Shown here one piece after another: positions 32,280 to 41,127 of a stretch of DNA of 64,000 nt. This DNA is from Winogradskya humida (GTDB taxonomy: Bacteria > Actinomycetota > Actinomycetes > Mycobacteriales > Micromonosporaceae), in contig NZ_BOMN01000021.1 in the NCBI RefSeq assembly GCF_016862215.1, positions 1-64,000 on the forward strand, in the 5' to 3' direction. The position numbers were made by a program, and so were the translations under genes. The notes below the pieces were generated by a model. That model saw only the letters and a list, made by a program, of their open reading frames with translations. It was not told where the DNA came from and ran no database searches. How positions within the stretch are numbered: position 1 is the first letter of the stretch; every line of letters begins with the position of its first letter.

Positions 32280-33374
32280 GTGACGACCCCTCGTACGCCC
32301 TACCTGGTGCTTGATCGATCGGTGGCGTCGGCGAACATCGCGCGGCTCCGGGAGCGCGTCGCCGGCCTCGGCGTCCGGCTGCGCCCGCACCTGAAGACCA
32401 CGAAGTCGGTGGACGTCGCCCGTCTCGTCGTCGGCGACGTGCCCGGCCCGATCACCGTCTCCACGCTCGCGGAGGCCTACGCGTTCGCCGACGCGGGCTA
32501 CACCGACATCCTCTACGCGGTCGGCATCGCTCCCGCAAAACTCCCCGACGTGTACGCGTTGCAGGCCCGCGGTGTGCAGCTGACCGTCCTGCTGGACAGC
32601 GTCGCCCAGGCCGAGGCGGTCGCGGGCTCGGCCCCCGCGCTCATCGAGATCGACTGCGACGGGCACCGCGGTGGCGTGCTGCCCGGGGACCCGCTGCTAC
32701 TGGACATCGCCGCGGCGCTGGGCGCACCCGCCGGAGTGCTCGTGCACGCGGGGGAGTCGTACCACGCTCGTTCAGCCGGTGAGCTGGAAGCGGCCGCCGA
32801 GAACGAGCGCGCGGTCGCCGTCGAGGCCGCGGCCCGGTTGCGCGCCGCCGGATACGAATGCCCGATCGTGAGCGTGGGCTCCACCCCGACCGCGCACTTC
32901 GCCCGGGACCTGAGTGGCGTCACGGAGGTCCGCGCCGGCAACTACGTCCTGTTCGACCTCGTCATGGCCGGCCTCGGCGTCTGCACACCGGCGGACATCG
33001 CCGCCGCCGTGGTCGTCACGGTCATCGGCCACAACCCCGGCAAGGGCTGGATCATGACGGACGGCGGCTGGATGGCCACCTCCCGCGACCGCGGCACCGC
33101 CGCCCAGCTCACCGACCAGGGATACGGCCTGGTCACCGCCCTGGACGGCACGATCTTCGCGGACCTGCTCATGGTGGACGCCTCCCAGGAACACGGCACC
33201 CTCGCCCTGCGCGCGGGCAGCACGGAGAACCTCCCGGACCTCCCGGTGGGCACCCAGCTCCGCATCCTGCCCAACCACGCCTGCGCCACCACCGCCCAGC
33301 ACGACGGCTACCACGTCCGCGACACCCCCGGCGGCGAGCTGATCGCCTACTGGCCCCGGGTGCGTGGCTGGTGA
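32280..33374 (+). CDS. D-serine dehydratase/D-threonine aldolase-like PLP enzyme
   Basis: A 364-residue fold-type III PLP enzyme, related to alanine racemase. TPYLVLDRSVASANIARL leads into RPHLKTTKSVDVARL, where the second Lys is the likely Schiff-base residue. The C-terminal domain holds the zinc-site pattern of DSD1-type enzymes (ILPNHACATTAQHDGYHV, with His and Cys). Known relatives dehydrate D-serine or cleave D-threonine or 3-hydroxy-D-aspartate. It stands alone, divergent from the helicase operon and next to the operator array, so it may share that control. The start at 32280 is supported by the promoter spacing. Confidence 0.82.
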   Translation: MTTPRTPYLVLDRSVASANIARLRERVAGLGVRLRPHLKTTKSVDVARLVVGDVPGPITVSTLAEAYAFADAGYTDILYAVGIAPAKLPDVYALQARGVQLTVLLDSVAQAEAVAGSAPALIEIDCDGHRGGVLPGDPLLLDIAAALGAPAGVLVHAGESYHARSAGELEAAAENERAVAVEAAARLRAAGYECPIVSVGSTPTAHFARDLSGVTEVRAGNYVLFDLVMAGLGVCTPADIAAAVVVTVIGHNPGKGWIMTDGGWMATSRDRGTAAQLTDQGYGLVTALDGTIFADLLMVDASQEHGTLALRAGSTENLPDLPVGTQLRILPNHACATTAQHDGYHVRDTPGGELIAYWPRVRGW

Positions 33375-33469
33375 CCGCCGACCGCGCCTGATCACTGGTG
33401 GCCCGGGAGCCGCGGGTCGCCGGTGGCGGGGAGGGCGACCGTGCATTGTTCCTGGATCTGGAAATAGGG

Positions 33470-33605
33470 TGCGGGCCCCCACGTCCCGGTTCAGGCCGGG
33501 TCCGCGCCTCTATGTCGCGGTCCAGGCAGGGGTGAGGGCTCCTCCGTCCCGGTCCAGGCCCGGTGTCCGGGCCCCTACGGTTCGGTCCAGGCGGAGTGCG
33601 GGCCC
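33470..33605. repeat. Imperfect tandem repeat of about 32 bp derived from a gene end
   Basis: Read on the minus strand, four units share GGGCCC near one end and CCTGGACCG near the middle (30, 33, 32 and 31 bp). The first unit is the last codons of the ArsR-family gene (ending at 33575). The other copies lie downstream and look like serial duplications of that 3' end with drift. Confidence 0.7.
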
Positions 33606-34303
33606 AGAAGGTCGGTCAGGGCGGCTGTTCCCGCGGGGGTGACCCGGACGGCGCGGCCTGAGCCGATGCGGGTGAGCCAGCCGGAGGTGAGGGCGTGGGT
33701 GCAGAGGGTGGCGCCGGCGATTCCGGCGAGGTGTTCGCGGCGTTCGGTCCAGTCGAGGCAGCCCCGGGCGAGGGGGCGCCGGGAGCGGGTGGGGGCGCCC
33801 GGGCCGGTCGGGGTGGTTGGGCCGGTCGGGGTGGTCAGGGCGGTCAGCCAGGTGCGGCCCGGGTCGGTGAGGGTGAAGCCGGGGTCTCGGGAGAGCAGTC
33901 CTTTGTGGTCCATCGCGTCGGTGATCGCCACGCCGAGGCGGCCCGCCAGGTGGTCGTAGCAGGTACGGCCACGGGCCAGCGCCGCCGAAGCCGTGACCGC
34001 CCGCAGGCCTCGGGCCGGGGTGGGCGTGGCGGGGATGTGGCCGGCCAGGTCTTCTATGAGCTGGGCGATCGGGGCGCCGGAGAGGCGGACGTAGCGGTGG
34101 CGGCCCTGGCGTTGCTCGGTGAGGATGCCGCCCGCGACGAGTTTGTGGAGGTGCCCGGTGGCCGTGGCGGGGGCCACTCCGGCGTGGGTGGCCAGTTCGC
34201 CGGCGGTCCAGGCGCGGCCGTCGAGCAGGGCGAGGCAGATGGTGGCCCGGGTCTCGTCGGCGAGCAGCGCGGCGAAACGGGACAGGGCCCGGGACTCGGT
34301 CAT
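33575..34303 (-). CDS. ArsR-family transcriptional regulator
   Basis: A 242-residue protein with an N-terminal winged helix (about 5-80): LADETRATICLALLDGRAWTAGEL, then THAGVAPATATGHLHKLVAGG and the wing EQRQGRHRYVRL. A longer C-terminal half with CYDHLAGRLGVAITDAM is typical of the larger ArsR relatives that sense small molecules rather than metals. No clear metal-binding Cys cluster. It faces the DUF1992 gene across a short shared promoter region. The start at 34303 places the helix bundle at the usual distance; a start 6 codons upstream is possible. Confidence 0.85.
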   Translation of the reverse strand: MTESRALSRFAALLADETRATICLALLDGRAWTAGELATHAGVAPATATGHLHKLVAGGILTEQRQGRHRYVRLSGAPIAQLIEDLAGHIPATPTPARGLRAVTASAALARGRTCYDHLAGRLGVAITDAMDHKGLLSRDPGFTLTDPGRTWLTALTTPTGPTTPTGPGAPTRSRRPLARGCLDWTERREHLAGIAGATLCTHALTSGWLTRIGSGRAVRVTPAGTAALTDLLGPHSAWTEP

Positions 34304-34376
34304 CGTCCCATCGTCCGGCATCGGGGTTTCGGCGCCGGCCGAACCGTCGGGCGAGCCGATGGCCGAACCGTCGGGA

Positions 34377-34382
34377 TATCGT
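34377..34382 (+). promoter_or_regulatory. -10-like element of the DUF1992 gene
   Basis: TATCGT with a 7-nt gap to ATG at 34390 and no ribosome site, implying a leaderless mRNA. Confidence 0.45.
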
Positions 34383-34389
34383 CGGGGGC

Positions 34390-34794
34390 ATGGGCGGTTA
34401 CTACGAGTCGCACATCGATCGCAAGATCCGTGAGGCGCAGGAGCAGGGGCAGTTCGACAATCTTCCGGGCGCGGGGAAACCGCTGAGCGATCACGGCCAG
34501 GACTACAGCGAGGACTGGTGGGTGAAGGACTGGCTGCGCCGGGAGGGTGCGGCCGGGGGTGCCCTGCCTCCCACGCTGGCCGTGCGGCGCGAGCGTGAGG
34601 ATGTTGAGGCGACCGTGGACAAACGGCATTCCGAGGACGAGGTCCGGGCGTACGTGTCGGCGTTGAATGAGCAGTTGCGCAAGGCCCGGGCCGGGTTGAT
34701 GGACGGGCCGCCGGTGCTGCTTCCGCCGCTGGATGCCGACAGGGTGGTGCGGGGCTGGCGGGAACGCCGCGTCAGGCCTTCTTCTCGGTCATGA
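34390..34794 (+). CDS. DUF1992 (DnaJ-homologue C28-like) protein
   Basis: A 134-residue protein with the DUF1992 hallmark near its start: ESHIDRKIREAQEQGQFDNL followed by PGAGKPL. The rest is basic and helical. The family is widespread in bacteria and eukaryotes, and its activity is unknown. The C-terminal codons overlap the convergent DUF6114 gene by 23 bp. A -10-like hexamer 7 nt before ATG indicates a leaderless mRNA. Confidence 0.9.
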   Translation: MGGYYESHIDRKIREAQEQGQFDNLPGAGKPLSDHGQDYSEDWWVKDWLRREGAAGGALPPTLAVRREREDVEATVDKRHSEDEVRAYVSALNEQLRKARAGLMDGPPVLLPPLDADRVVRGWRERRVRPSSRS

Positions 34795-36421
34795 CGAGCG
34801 GGTCCGCGGTCAGGGTGTCGCAGTGGATGAACGCCTTCTGCAGCTTCACGTCGGTGAACCAGAGGACCGGCAACGTCAGCGGGGGCGGCATCTCCGGGGT
34901 GAAGATGACCGGGATGACACCGAAGAGTTTGCCCTCGAAGCGGGTGGCGTAGAGGCGTACGTTTCCCTCGGTGGTCAAGGTTCCGCTCTCGAAGAGGGTG
35001 ATGTTTCCGCCCTTCTCCTGGACGGTCAGCCGGAACGGCTTGGTCACCGCCTTGTCCATGCTGAACTTCAGCGCCTTCAGCGTGCCCTCCGCCGTGGGGA
35101 CGTCGACCACGCCGTCGTAGGTCGAGTCGTACATCGTCAGCGAGTCGCTCTCCAGCAGCGCCGGGTGGGCCGCGACCAGGGGAAGGTCGCTGCCGTCGCC
35201 GTCCTTGAACACCCGGGGGCCCAGGCACGGGATCTCGTCGAGGCTCGGCGACGGGGACGGAGCCGCCGAGCCGGACGTGGTGGACGGCTCGGGGGAGGCC
35301 GGGACTGAGGCTGACGGCTCATGGGATCCGGGGGTCGAGGCGGACGGCTCGGGGGATCCGGGGGTCGTGACAGAGGCTGTCGGGACAGGGTCGGCGGACG
35401 GCTCGGCGGACGGGGTGGCGCCGGCTTCGGGTTCGTCGTCACCGCCGAGGATGTCGTCCACGCCGTCGACCAGGCCGTTCCAGACGTCTGTCAGGGGGTT
35501 GCCCCTGTCGCCCTCCTCGGGGTCGTCGGACTTCTCCGCGGCGGGCGTGGGGCTTTTCGAGGTGGAGGCGCGTGGGGTCACGCTGGGCTGCACCGTCGCC
35601 GGCTTCTTGGCGATCTTCCTGGCGGCCGGCGAGGAGGCGGGCGCCGAGGAGGCGGGCGCCGAGGAGGCGGGTGGGGAGGCGCTCGTCGATCGGGACGGCA
35701 GGCCTTCGGGGCATTCGACGTCGGCGCGGGCCGGGGCGTGGCTGCCGGCGATCAGCAGGGCGGCCGTCACTGCCAGCGGGACCAGCGTGATCACGAGTGC
35801 CTTGCGGTGTGGGCTGTGTCCCGGGCGCTCGGCGGCGGGCTCGCTCGCAGGGACGGCCTTGGCGGTCTCAGCGCTTCCGCCCGGAGTGATCACCTGGGTG
35901 GTGTCGGGGCCACCGCCCAGGCCGGGGACGATCTCCGGCGTGGAGACGGGCCGTGCGGGCCGTGCGGGGGGTGCGCCGTAGGGCAGGTCCGGGGCGAGGG
36001 GCGCGTCACCCGGCGGCGAGGAGTGCGCGGCCGCGACGGGAGCGGGAGACGGTTTGCGGGGGGCCCAGGCCAGGACGAGCGCGCCGCCGATGATGCCGAG
36101 GAGCATGCCCAGGGCGAAGCCGCCGAAGTTCAGGCCGATCAGGGAGTACACGGCGGTGAGCAGGCCGAGGATGCCGTAGAAGAGCCGCTGGCCGGGGGAG
36201 AGCCAGGTCAGCACGCCGCAGAGCACCAGGATCAGCGGCAGCAGGTAGGACAGGAAGCCCTCGGGGCCGAAGTGGACCTCGAGGTCGCCGATGCTCTGGT
36301 TCGCGCTGATGAACAGCTCCAGGCCGGCGAGCAACAGCAGCAGTCCGCCCCAGAACGGCCTGGTACGCCGCCAGCGGTGGAAGCCCGCCCAGGTGGGTGA
36401 TGGCACGAAGCGCCCTTTCAT
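34772..36421 (-). CDS. DUF6114-type membrane protein with Ser/Pro-rich outer part
   Basis: A 549-residue envelope protein. Four hydrophobic helices lie in the first 120 residues (PFWGGLLLLLAGLELFISAN is the DUF6114 opening), with a fifth near 205-225. A long Ser/Pro/Glu-rich stretch with near-repeats of Gly-Ser-Pro-Glu-Pro-Ser-Ala follows (about 235-400). The C-terminal 150 residues form a beta-rich domain (DIPCLGPRV-like start, LKALKFSMDKAVTKPFRL) resembling the lipid-handling domain of its DUF6230 neighbour. Such pairs are common in actinomycetes, with unknown function. It lies 56 bp after the DUF6230 stop, in one operon. Confidence 0.8.
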   Translation of the reverse strand: MKGRFVPSPTWAGFHRWRRTRPFWGGLLLLLAGLELFISANQSIGDLEVHFGPEGFLSYLLPLILVLCGVLTWLSPGQRLFYGILGLLTAVYSLIGLNFGGFALGMLLGIIGGALVLAWAPRKPSPAPVAAAHSSPPGDAPLAPDLPYGAPPARPARPVSTPEIVPGLGGGPDTTQVITPGGSAETAKAVPASEPAAERPGHSPHRKALVITLVPLAVTAALLIAGSHAPARADVECPEGLPSRSTSASPPASSAPASSAPASSPAARKIAKKPATVQPSVTPRASTSKSPTPAAEKSDDPEEGDRGNPLTDVWNGLVDGVDDILGGDDEPEAGATPSAEPSADPVPTASVTTPGSPEPSASTPGSHEPSASVPASPEPSTTSGSAAPSPSPSLDEIPCLGPRVFKDGDGSDLPLVAAHPALLESDSLTMYDSTYDGVVDVPTAEGTLKALKFSMDKAVTKPFRLTVQEKGGNITLFESGTLTTEGNVRLYATRFEGKLFGVIPVIFTPEMPPPLTLPVLWFTDVKLQKAFIHCDTLTADPLVMTEKKA

Positions 36422-36477
36422 GGTGCCGGGCACGGTTGAGGCCCGCGGTGGTGCAGACCGCGGGCCTCAAGCGTGGG

Positions 36478-37113
36478 TCAGAAGCACTCCGGAGGCGTAC
36501 CGCTGCCGGAGACATTGATCTTCAGGTTGAGGCCGGTGAGGGTGAACGTGCCGGCCGTGGTGGAGACGGCGGTCTGCTTGAGGCCGTCGATCTTCACGTG
36601 GGTGGCCTGCTGGCCGAACATGCCGGTGCGGGCCTTCTTCTCCGCGGCGGTCTCGCTCGCGGGCCCGACCGTGGAGGCGTCCTGGCCGATGTTGATGTCG
36701 GTGAACTCCGCGTCGCCGCTGAGCTCGTTGACGCCGATCAGCAGGTTGGTCGCCTTCGCGGGCTTCCCATCCTCGCGCCCGGCCCGGATGGTGAGGGAGA
36801 TGGGCAGGCCGGGGGTCTTGACCGACTGGCACAGGTTGTAGAGCTTGGCGGAGTCGATGCTGGAGATGGCGACCGGGATCTTGGTGCCGTCCGTCTTCTC
36901 GACGAAGCCGCCGTACTGGGCGAAGCCGGTGCCGTCGAGCTGGTCGGCGGAGATCTTGAACGTCTGGCCGGAGACGGCGAACGAGGCTGCGAAAGCCCCG
37001 TTGGCCATGCCGAAGACCAGTGCGGCGACCGCCGCGGTGGGTACCGCCGTGGCGACCGCGAAACGGCGCCAGTTGGTGCGACCGTAAGCCGGGTCGCCCT
37101 GCGCTTCCTTCAC
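36478..37113 (-). CDS. DUF6230 secreted or membrane-anchored protein
   Basis: A 211-residue protein beginning at GTG 37113 with AAGGGAG upstream. After a basic start (YGRTNWRRF) comes one hydrophobic segment (about 18-42) ending in FAASFAVSG, either a signal peptide or an anchor. The outside domain has the DUF6230 pattern: SGQTFKISADQLDGTGFAQY, KLYNLCQSV and a C-terminal Cys (PPECF). Some relatives are labelled cholesterol esterase, but I see no hydrolase triad. It is first in an operon with DUF6114. Two TACC-N4-GGTA dyads lie upstream. Confidence 0.82.
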   Translation of the reverse strand: MKEAQGDPAYGRTNWRRFAVATAVPTAAVAALVFGMANGAFAASFAVSGQTFKISADQLDGTGFAQYGGFVEKTDGTKIPVAISSIDSAKLYNLCQSVKTPGLPISLTIRAGREDGKPAKATNLLIGVNELSGDAEFTDINIGQDASTVGPASETAAEKKARTGMFGQQATHVKIDGLKQTAVSTTAGTFTLTGLNLKINVSGSGTPPECF

Positions 37114-37165
37114 CGATTCTCCCTTGTGAAATGAACGGGGCTTAACGTGCGGGAAATGTTGCTCC

Positions 37166-37177
37166 TACCCGCCGGTA
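37166..37177. promoter_or_regulatory. Dyad operator TACC-N4-GGTA, site 1
   Basis: TACCCGCCGGTA, extended by flanking CTCC/GGAG-like bases on either side. It lies 53 bp before the DUF6230 start. Of the type bound by many actinobacterial TetR-family dimers; no such regulator is adjacent. Confidence 0.6.
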
Positions 37178-37195
37178 GGGAGCAAGAGGTCTGGC

Positions 37196-37207
37196 TACCG
37201 GTCGGTA
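37196..37207. promoter_or_regulatory. Dyad operator TACC-N4-GGTA, site 2
   Basis: TACCGGTCGGTA, starting 30 bp after site 1, so both lie on one helix face. It is placed between the DUF6230 operon and the histidine kinase gene at 37391. Confidence 0.6.
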
Positions 37208-37390
37208 ACGTCGCCGAAACAAGATCACCTCACGCAGGGTTACATCGGTGATCGGCAATGCTATCGAAAGCCGCATTTTGCGAGTGTGACCGTCACCACA
37301 GGTGCGGATTTCCTCAAGGTAACGAATCGGTAACGACCTTCAGGGAGCTCACAGGTTCAAGTCCGGCGCCAACGTGCCGAAACAAGTCAT

Positions 37391-39001
37391 GTGAGGGTGC
37401 GCGAGGAGGAGCGGCTGCGGGCGCTGCACGAGTACAACCTGCTCGACGCGCCCGCCGACGACGAGCTCGAGGCGGTCGTGCGGGTCGCCGCGATGGTGGC
37501 GGGCGTCCCGAACGCGACGCTGAACCTGATCGACGAGAAGCGCCAGTGCCAGCTCACCACGACCGGCTTCGAGGGCGGCGACTCCGCCCGCGAGGACTCC
37601 ATGTGCGCGATCCGGTTCGAGACCGGCAGGTTCACCTATCTGCCCGACGCCAGCGTGGACCCCACGTACGCGACCAACCCCTGGGTCACCGGACTGCTCG
37701 CCGACGTACGTTTCTATGCCTCGGCGCCCCTGGTCACGCCGCAGGGCCACGCCCTGGGCACGCTGTGCGTGTTCGACTCCGAGGTGCGTGAGCTCAGCGA
37801 CGAGCAGATCGCCCGGCTCAAGGATCTCGCTCAGGTCGTGCTCGCGCTGTTCGAGCGGCGCCGGCAGGCCCGGCTCAACGCGCGGCTCTACGTCGAGGCC
37901 GAGGCGCGCCAGGACTTCACCGACGCGGTGCTGGAGACCATCGACGTCGCCGTGGTGGCCGCCGACCCCCATGGTCACCTGACCCTCTTCAACCGCGCCA
38001 GCCGCGAGTGGCACGGCCTGGACGCCGATCCCTCGATCACGCCGGGCGACTTCGCGGACCACTACGCGCTCTACCGCACCGACGGCGTGACGCCGCTGCC
38101 CGTGGAGGAGATCCCGCTGCTGCGGGCGCTGCGCGGTGGCATGGTCCGGGACGCAGAGATGATCATCAAACCAGCGGGGCGTACGCCGGTGCACGTCAAC
38201 GTCAGCGGCCGCGCCCTCACCACCGCGGACGGCAGCCCGCTCGGCGTCGTGGTCGCGATGAGTGACGTGACCGCCGACCGGGCCCAGCGTGAAGCCCTGG
38301 AGAACGCCCTCACCGAGCTGCGCCGCTCCAACACCGAGCTGGAGCAGTTCGCCGGCGTGGTCAGCCACGACCTCGCGGCACCGCTCGCCGTCGTGCACGG
38401 CTACCTCGAGCTGCTCGCCGACAACTACCGCGAGAACCTCGACGAGCTGGCCCACAAGTGGATCGACTCCGCGGTCCGCGCGGTCGGCCGGGTTCAGGGC
38501 CTGATCGACGCGCTGCTCTCGTACGCGCGGGCGGGCAGTGAGCCGTGCCGCCGCGCGCAGGCCGACCTGGGCGAGGTGGCGAAGCTGGCGCTGCTGGACC
38601 TGCACGAGGTGATCGAACCGGCGGGCGCGCGGGTCGAGCTCGTCCCCGGCCTGCCCACCCTCGCCGTCGACCCGACCCTGATCCGGCAGCTGCTGCAGAA
38701 CCTCATCGGCAACGCCGTGAAGTACCGGCACCCCGACCGGCCCAGCCGGATCACCGTCGCCGCCGGGCCCGACCCCGGCGGATGGCGGGTGACGGTGACC
38801 GACAACGGCATCGGCATCCCCGCGTCCGACCGTGCGCGGGTCTTCGAGATGTTCACCCAGATCGACGGCGAGCTGCCCGGCTACGGCGTGGGCCTGTCCA
38901 CCTGCCAGCGCATCGTCGAACGCCACGGCGGCACGATCCGGGCCGAGGCGGCGCCCGGCGGCCAGGGCACGACCATCGCGTTCACCCTGCCGGAGGCGTG
39001 A
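37391..39001 (+). CDS. GAF-PAS sensor histidine kinase
   Basis: A 536-residue cytoplasmic kinase. A GAF domain (about 15-165) holds NATLNLIDEKRQCQLTTTGF and ALGTLCVFD. A PAS domain (about 180-300) follows (DAVLETIDVAVVAADPHGHL). The HisKA helix carries phospho-acceptor His326 in VVSHDLAAPL. The ATPase domain has LLQNLIGNAVKY (N-box), DNGIGIP (G1) and GVGLSTCQRIV (G2). No membrane helix. The stop lies 1 nt before the start of a second kinase gene. No response regulator is adjacent, so the partner is elsewhere. Confidence 0.9.
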   Translation: MRVREEERLRALHEYNLLDAPADDELEAVVRVAAMVAGVPNATLNLIDEKRQCQLTTTGFEGGDSAREDSMCAIRFETGRFTYLPDASVDPTYATNPWVTGLLADVRFYASAPLVTPQGHALGTLCVFDSEVRELSDEQIARLKDLAQVVLALFERRRQARLNARLYVEAEARQDFTDAVLETIDVAVVAADPHGHLTLFNRASREWHGLDADPSITPGDFADHYALYRTDGVTPLPVEEIPLLRALRGGMVRDAEMIIKPAGRTPVHVNVSGRALTTADGSPLGVVVAMSDVTADRAQREALENALTELRRSNTELEQFAGVVSHDLAAPLAVVHGYLELLADNYRENLDELAHKWIDSAVRAVGRVQGLIDALLSYARAGSEPCRRAQADLGEVAKLALLDLHEVIEPAGARVELVPGLPTLAVDPTLIRQLLQNLIGNAVKYRHPDRPSRITVAAGPDPGGWRVTVTDNGIGIPASDRARVFEMFTQIDGELPGYGVGLSTCQRIVERHGGTIRAEAAPGGQGTTIAFTLPEA

Positions 39002-39002
39002 C

Positions 39003-40946
39003 GTGGGTTCGCTCGGCCGACGCGTACACGCCGGTTTCATCCTGCTGATCCTGCTGTTCCTCGGCTATGTCATCACCCAGCTCGTGGTCACCGAGCGGCT
39101 GCAGACCCGGCACGCCGCGCGCGCCACCCGGCTCGAGGCCGCCCGCGACGCCAACGTCGCGGTGCTGCAGCACATGACCGACGCCGAGACGGGCGTACGC
39201 GGATTCCAGCTGACCGGGGAGGACCTGTTCCTCGATCCGTACGACAAGGGCCGCGGCGGCGCGTTCATCGCGCTCGACACGGTGGCCGCCACGACCACCG
39301 ACCCGGCGGTGCTCCAGCTGCTCAAACAGGAACGCGCGGCCGCGTCGCAGTGGCTCTACGCGTTCGCGACCCCGGTCGTGAACGCCGGCGTCGCCGACCC
39401 CGAGTACCCGCTGACCCGCCGGGGCAAGGACCTGTTCGACGGGATCCGCGCGTCCAACGCCGCCGTGGACGCGGCGATCCGGGCCGATCAGGCGGCCACC
39501 ACCGACCACGACCGCCGGGAGCAGCGCCTGGCCCAGCTGCTCTTCGAGTCGCTCGGCGTCGCCCTGCTGGGCGGGACGATGCTGTTCGGGCTCTGGAGCC
39601 GCCGGACGCTGATCGCGCCGCTGGAACACATCCGCGGCACCCTGCAACGGCTCGCGAGCGGTGAGTTGTCGGCGCGGGCGGTGCCGGCCGGGCCGAAGGA
39701 GCTGCGTACGGTCATCCGCACGCTCAACGACCTCGCCGCCGAGACCGAACGGCTGCACGCCGCCGACCGGGCCCGGATCCACCGCACCGACCTGCGCCAG
39801 GCGGTCGCCGTGGAACTGCGCGACACCCACGACCCCGCGCTCATGGCCCGCCGCATCGCCGCCATGATCGGTGAGGCGCTCGGCGCCGACGCCGTCCACG
39901 GCCGGATCTCCGCCGACGTCACCCACGGGCTCACCGTCAGCTGGCCGCAGGAGGCGCCGTCGCTGTCCGCGCGTACGGTCCAGGAAGTTCTTGCCGGTGA
40001 GCCCGGCGTGGCCCTGACCGTGCCGCACATCCAGGGTGCCATCGCCGTCCCGATCGCCGGCGACGCCAACTGCCCGCCGGGGCTGCTCTACGTGGTACGC
40101 CACGAGCGCCCCGAGTGGAGCGACGACGAGCGCCGCCTGCTGGTCACGCTGGCCCGCGAGATCGACCACGCCGTACGCCAGCAACGCCTGCACGCCCGCC
40201 AGGCCCGTCTCATCGGGGAGCTGCGCGGCCTCGACGAACGCAAGGACGTCTTCGTCTCGACCGTCACCCACGAGCTGCGTACGCCGCTGACGAGCATCCT
40301 CGGCTACACGGAGATGCTCAGCGACGGCGACGGCGGCGAGCTGTCCCCCCTGCAGCAGCGCGGCGTCAGCGCGATCCTGCGCAACGCCCACCGCCTCCAG
40401 GCCACGGTCGCCGACCTGCTGCTTCTCGACAAGGCGGGCGCCGCGATCGGCGAGCACGACGACGCCGGCGGCGACAGCGCCCCTGTCGACCTCGCGACCA
40501 CCGCGGCGACGGTGCACGCCGAGTTCGCCCCGGTCGCGCGGGGCCGAGACGTCACCCTGACCGGTGACGCCGCCCCGGTGTGGGTGCACGGCGACGCCCG
40601 GAGGCTGGAACGCGCGCTGCGCAACCTGTTCGACAACGCTCTGAAGTTCACCGCGGCGGGCGGCCACGTCACTTACCACGTACGCGCCGAGGGCAGCGAC
40701 GCCGTCTTCTGCGTCACCGACACCGGCATCGGCATCCCCGAGGGCGACCTGCCCGGCATGTTCACCCCGTTCCACCGGGCGGCCAACGCCATGGACCAGG
40801 CCGTCCAGGGCCCCGGCCTCGGCCTCGCCATCGTCCGCACGATCGTCACCGAACACGGCGGCACGGTCCGGGTGCAGTCCCGCCTCGACCACGGCAGCAC
40901 ATTCACGGTCACCCTGCCCCTGACCGCGGTCCCGAGCCCGGCCTGA
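39003..40946 (+). CDS. CHASE3-HAMP sensor histidine kinase
   Basis: A 647-residue membrane kinase. Helix 1 (about 10-32) and helix 2 (about 185-205) bracket a CHASE3-type outer domain (NVAVLQHMTDAETGVRGFQL is typical). A HAMP linker follows (PLEHIRGTLQRLASGELSA), then a GAF-like region (about 265-400), HisKA with His423 in VTHELRTPL, and an ATPase domain with LRNLFDNALKF, DTGIGIP and GPGLGLAIV. GTG at 39003 follows the first kinase by 1 nt, so the two are co-translated and may form a linked signalling pair. Confidence 0.9.
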   Translation: MGSLGRRVHAGFILLILLFLGYVITQLVVTERLQTRHAARATRLEAARDANVAVLQHMTDAETGVRGFQLTGEDLFLDPYDKGRGGAFIALDTVAATTTDPAVLQLLKQERAAASQWLYAFATPVVNAGVADPEYPLTRRGKDLFDGIRASNAAVDAAIRADQAATTDHDRREQRLAQLLFESLGVALLGGTMLFGLWSRRTLIAPLEHIRGTLQRLASGELSARAVPAGPKELRTVIRTLNDLAAETERLHAADRARIHRTDLRQAVAVELRDTHDPALMARRIAAMIGEALGADAVHGRISADVTHGLTVSWPQEAPSLSARTVQEVLAGEPGVALTVPHIQGAIAVPIAGDANCPPGLLYVVRHERPEWSDDERRLLVTLAREIDHAVRQQRLHARQARLIGELRGLDERKDVFVSTVTHELRTPLTSILGYTEMLSDGDGGELSPLQQRGVSAILRNAHRLQATVADLLLLDKAGAAIGEHDDAGGDSAPVDLATTAATVHAEFAPVARGRDVTLTGDAAPVWVHGDARRLERALRNLFDNALKFTAAGGHVTYHVRAEGSDAVFCVTDTGIGIPEGDLPGMFTPFHRAANAMDQAVQGPGLGLAIVRTIVTEHGGTVRVQSRLDHGSTFTVTLPLTAVPSPA

Positions 40947-41127
40947 CGGTCTCCGAAGGCTTTGGCTGCTCACGGCTCTGCCTGGGGCCCGTATGCAAAT
41001 CGCTTTGCCGGGGTCTGTGAGCAGAGCGGCTTTGCCGGGGTCCGCAACCGGTTCGCACCTGGAAGAGCACCGGTTCCGCACTCAGGGGGGCGCAGATTGG
41101 GGTCTCCCCGATCAAGGAGTCGCCCCG

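Noticed and set aside
24004..34794. Biosynthetic gene cluster
   Set aside because: No synthase, NRPS, terpene or RiPP core enzymes are present. Resistance-type ABC-F and TetM-like genes elsewhere in the window also lack neighbouring biosynthetic genes.
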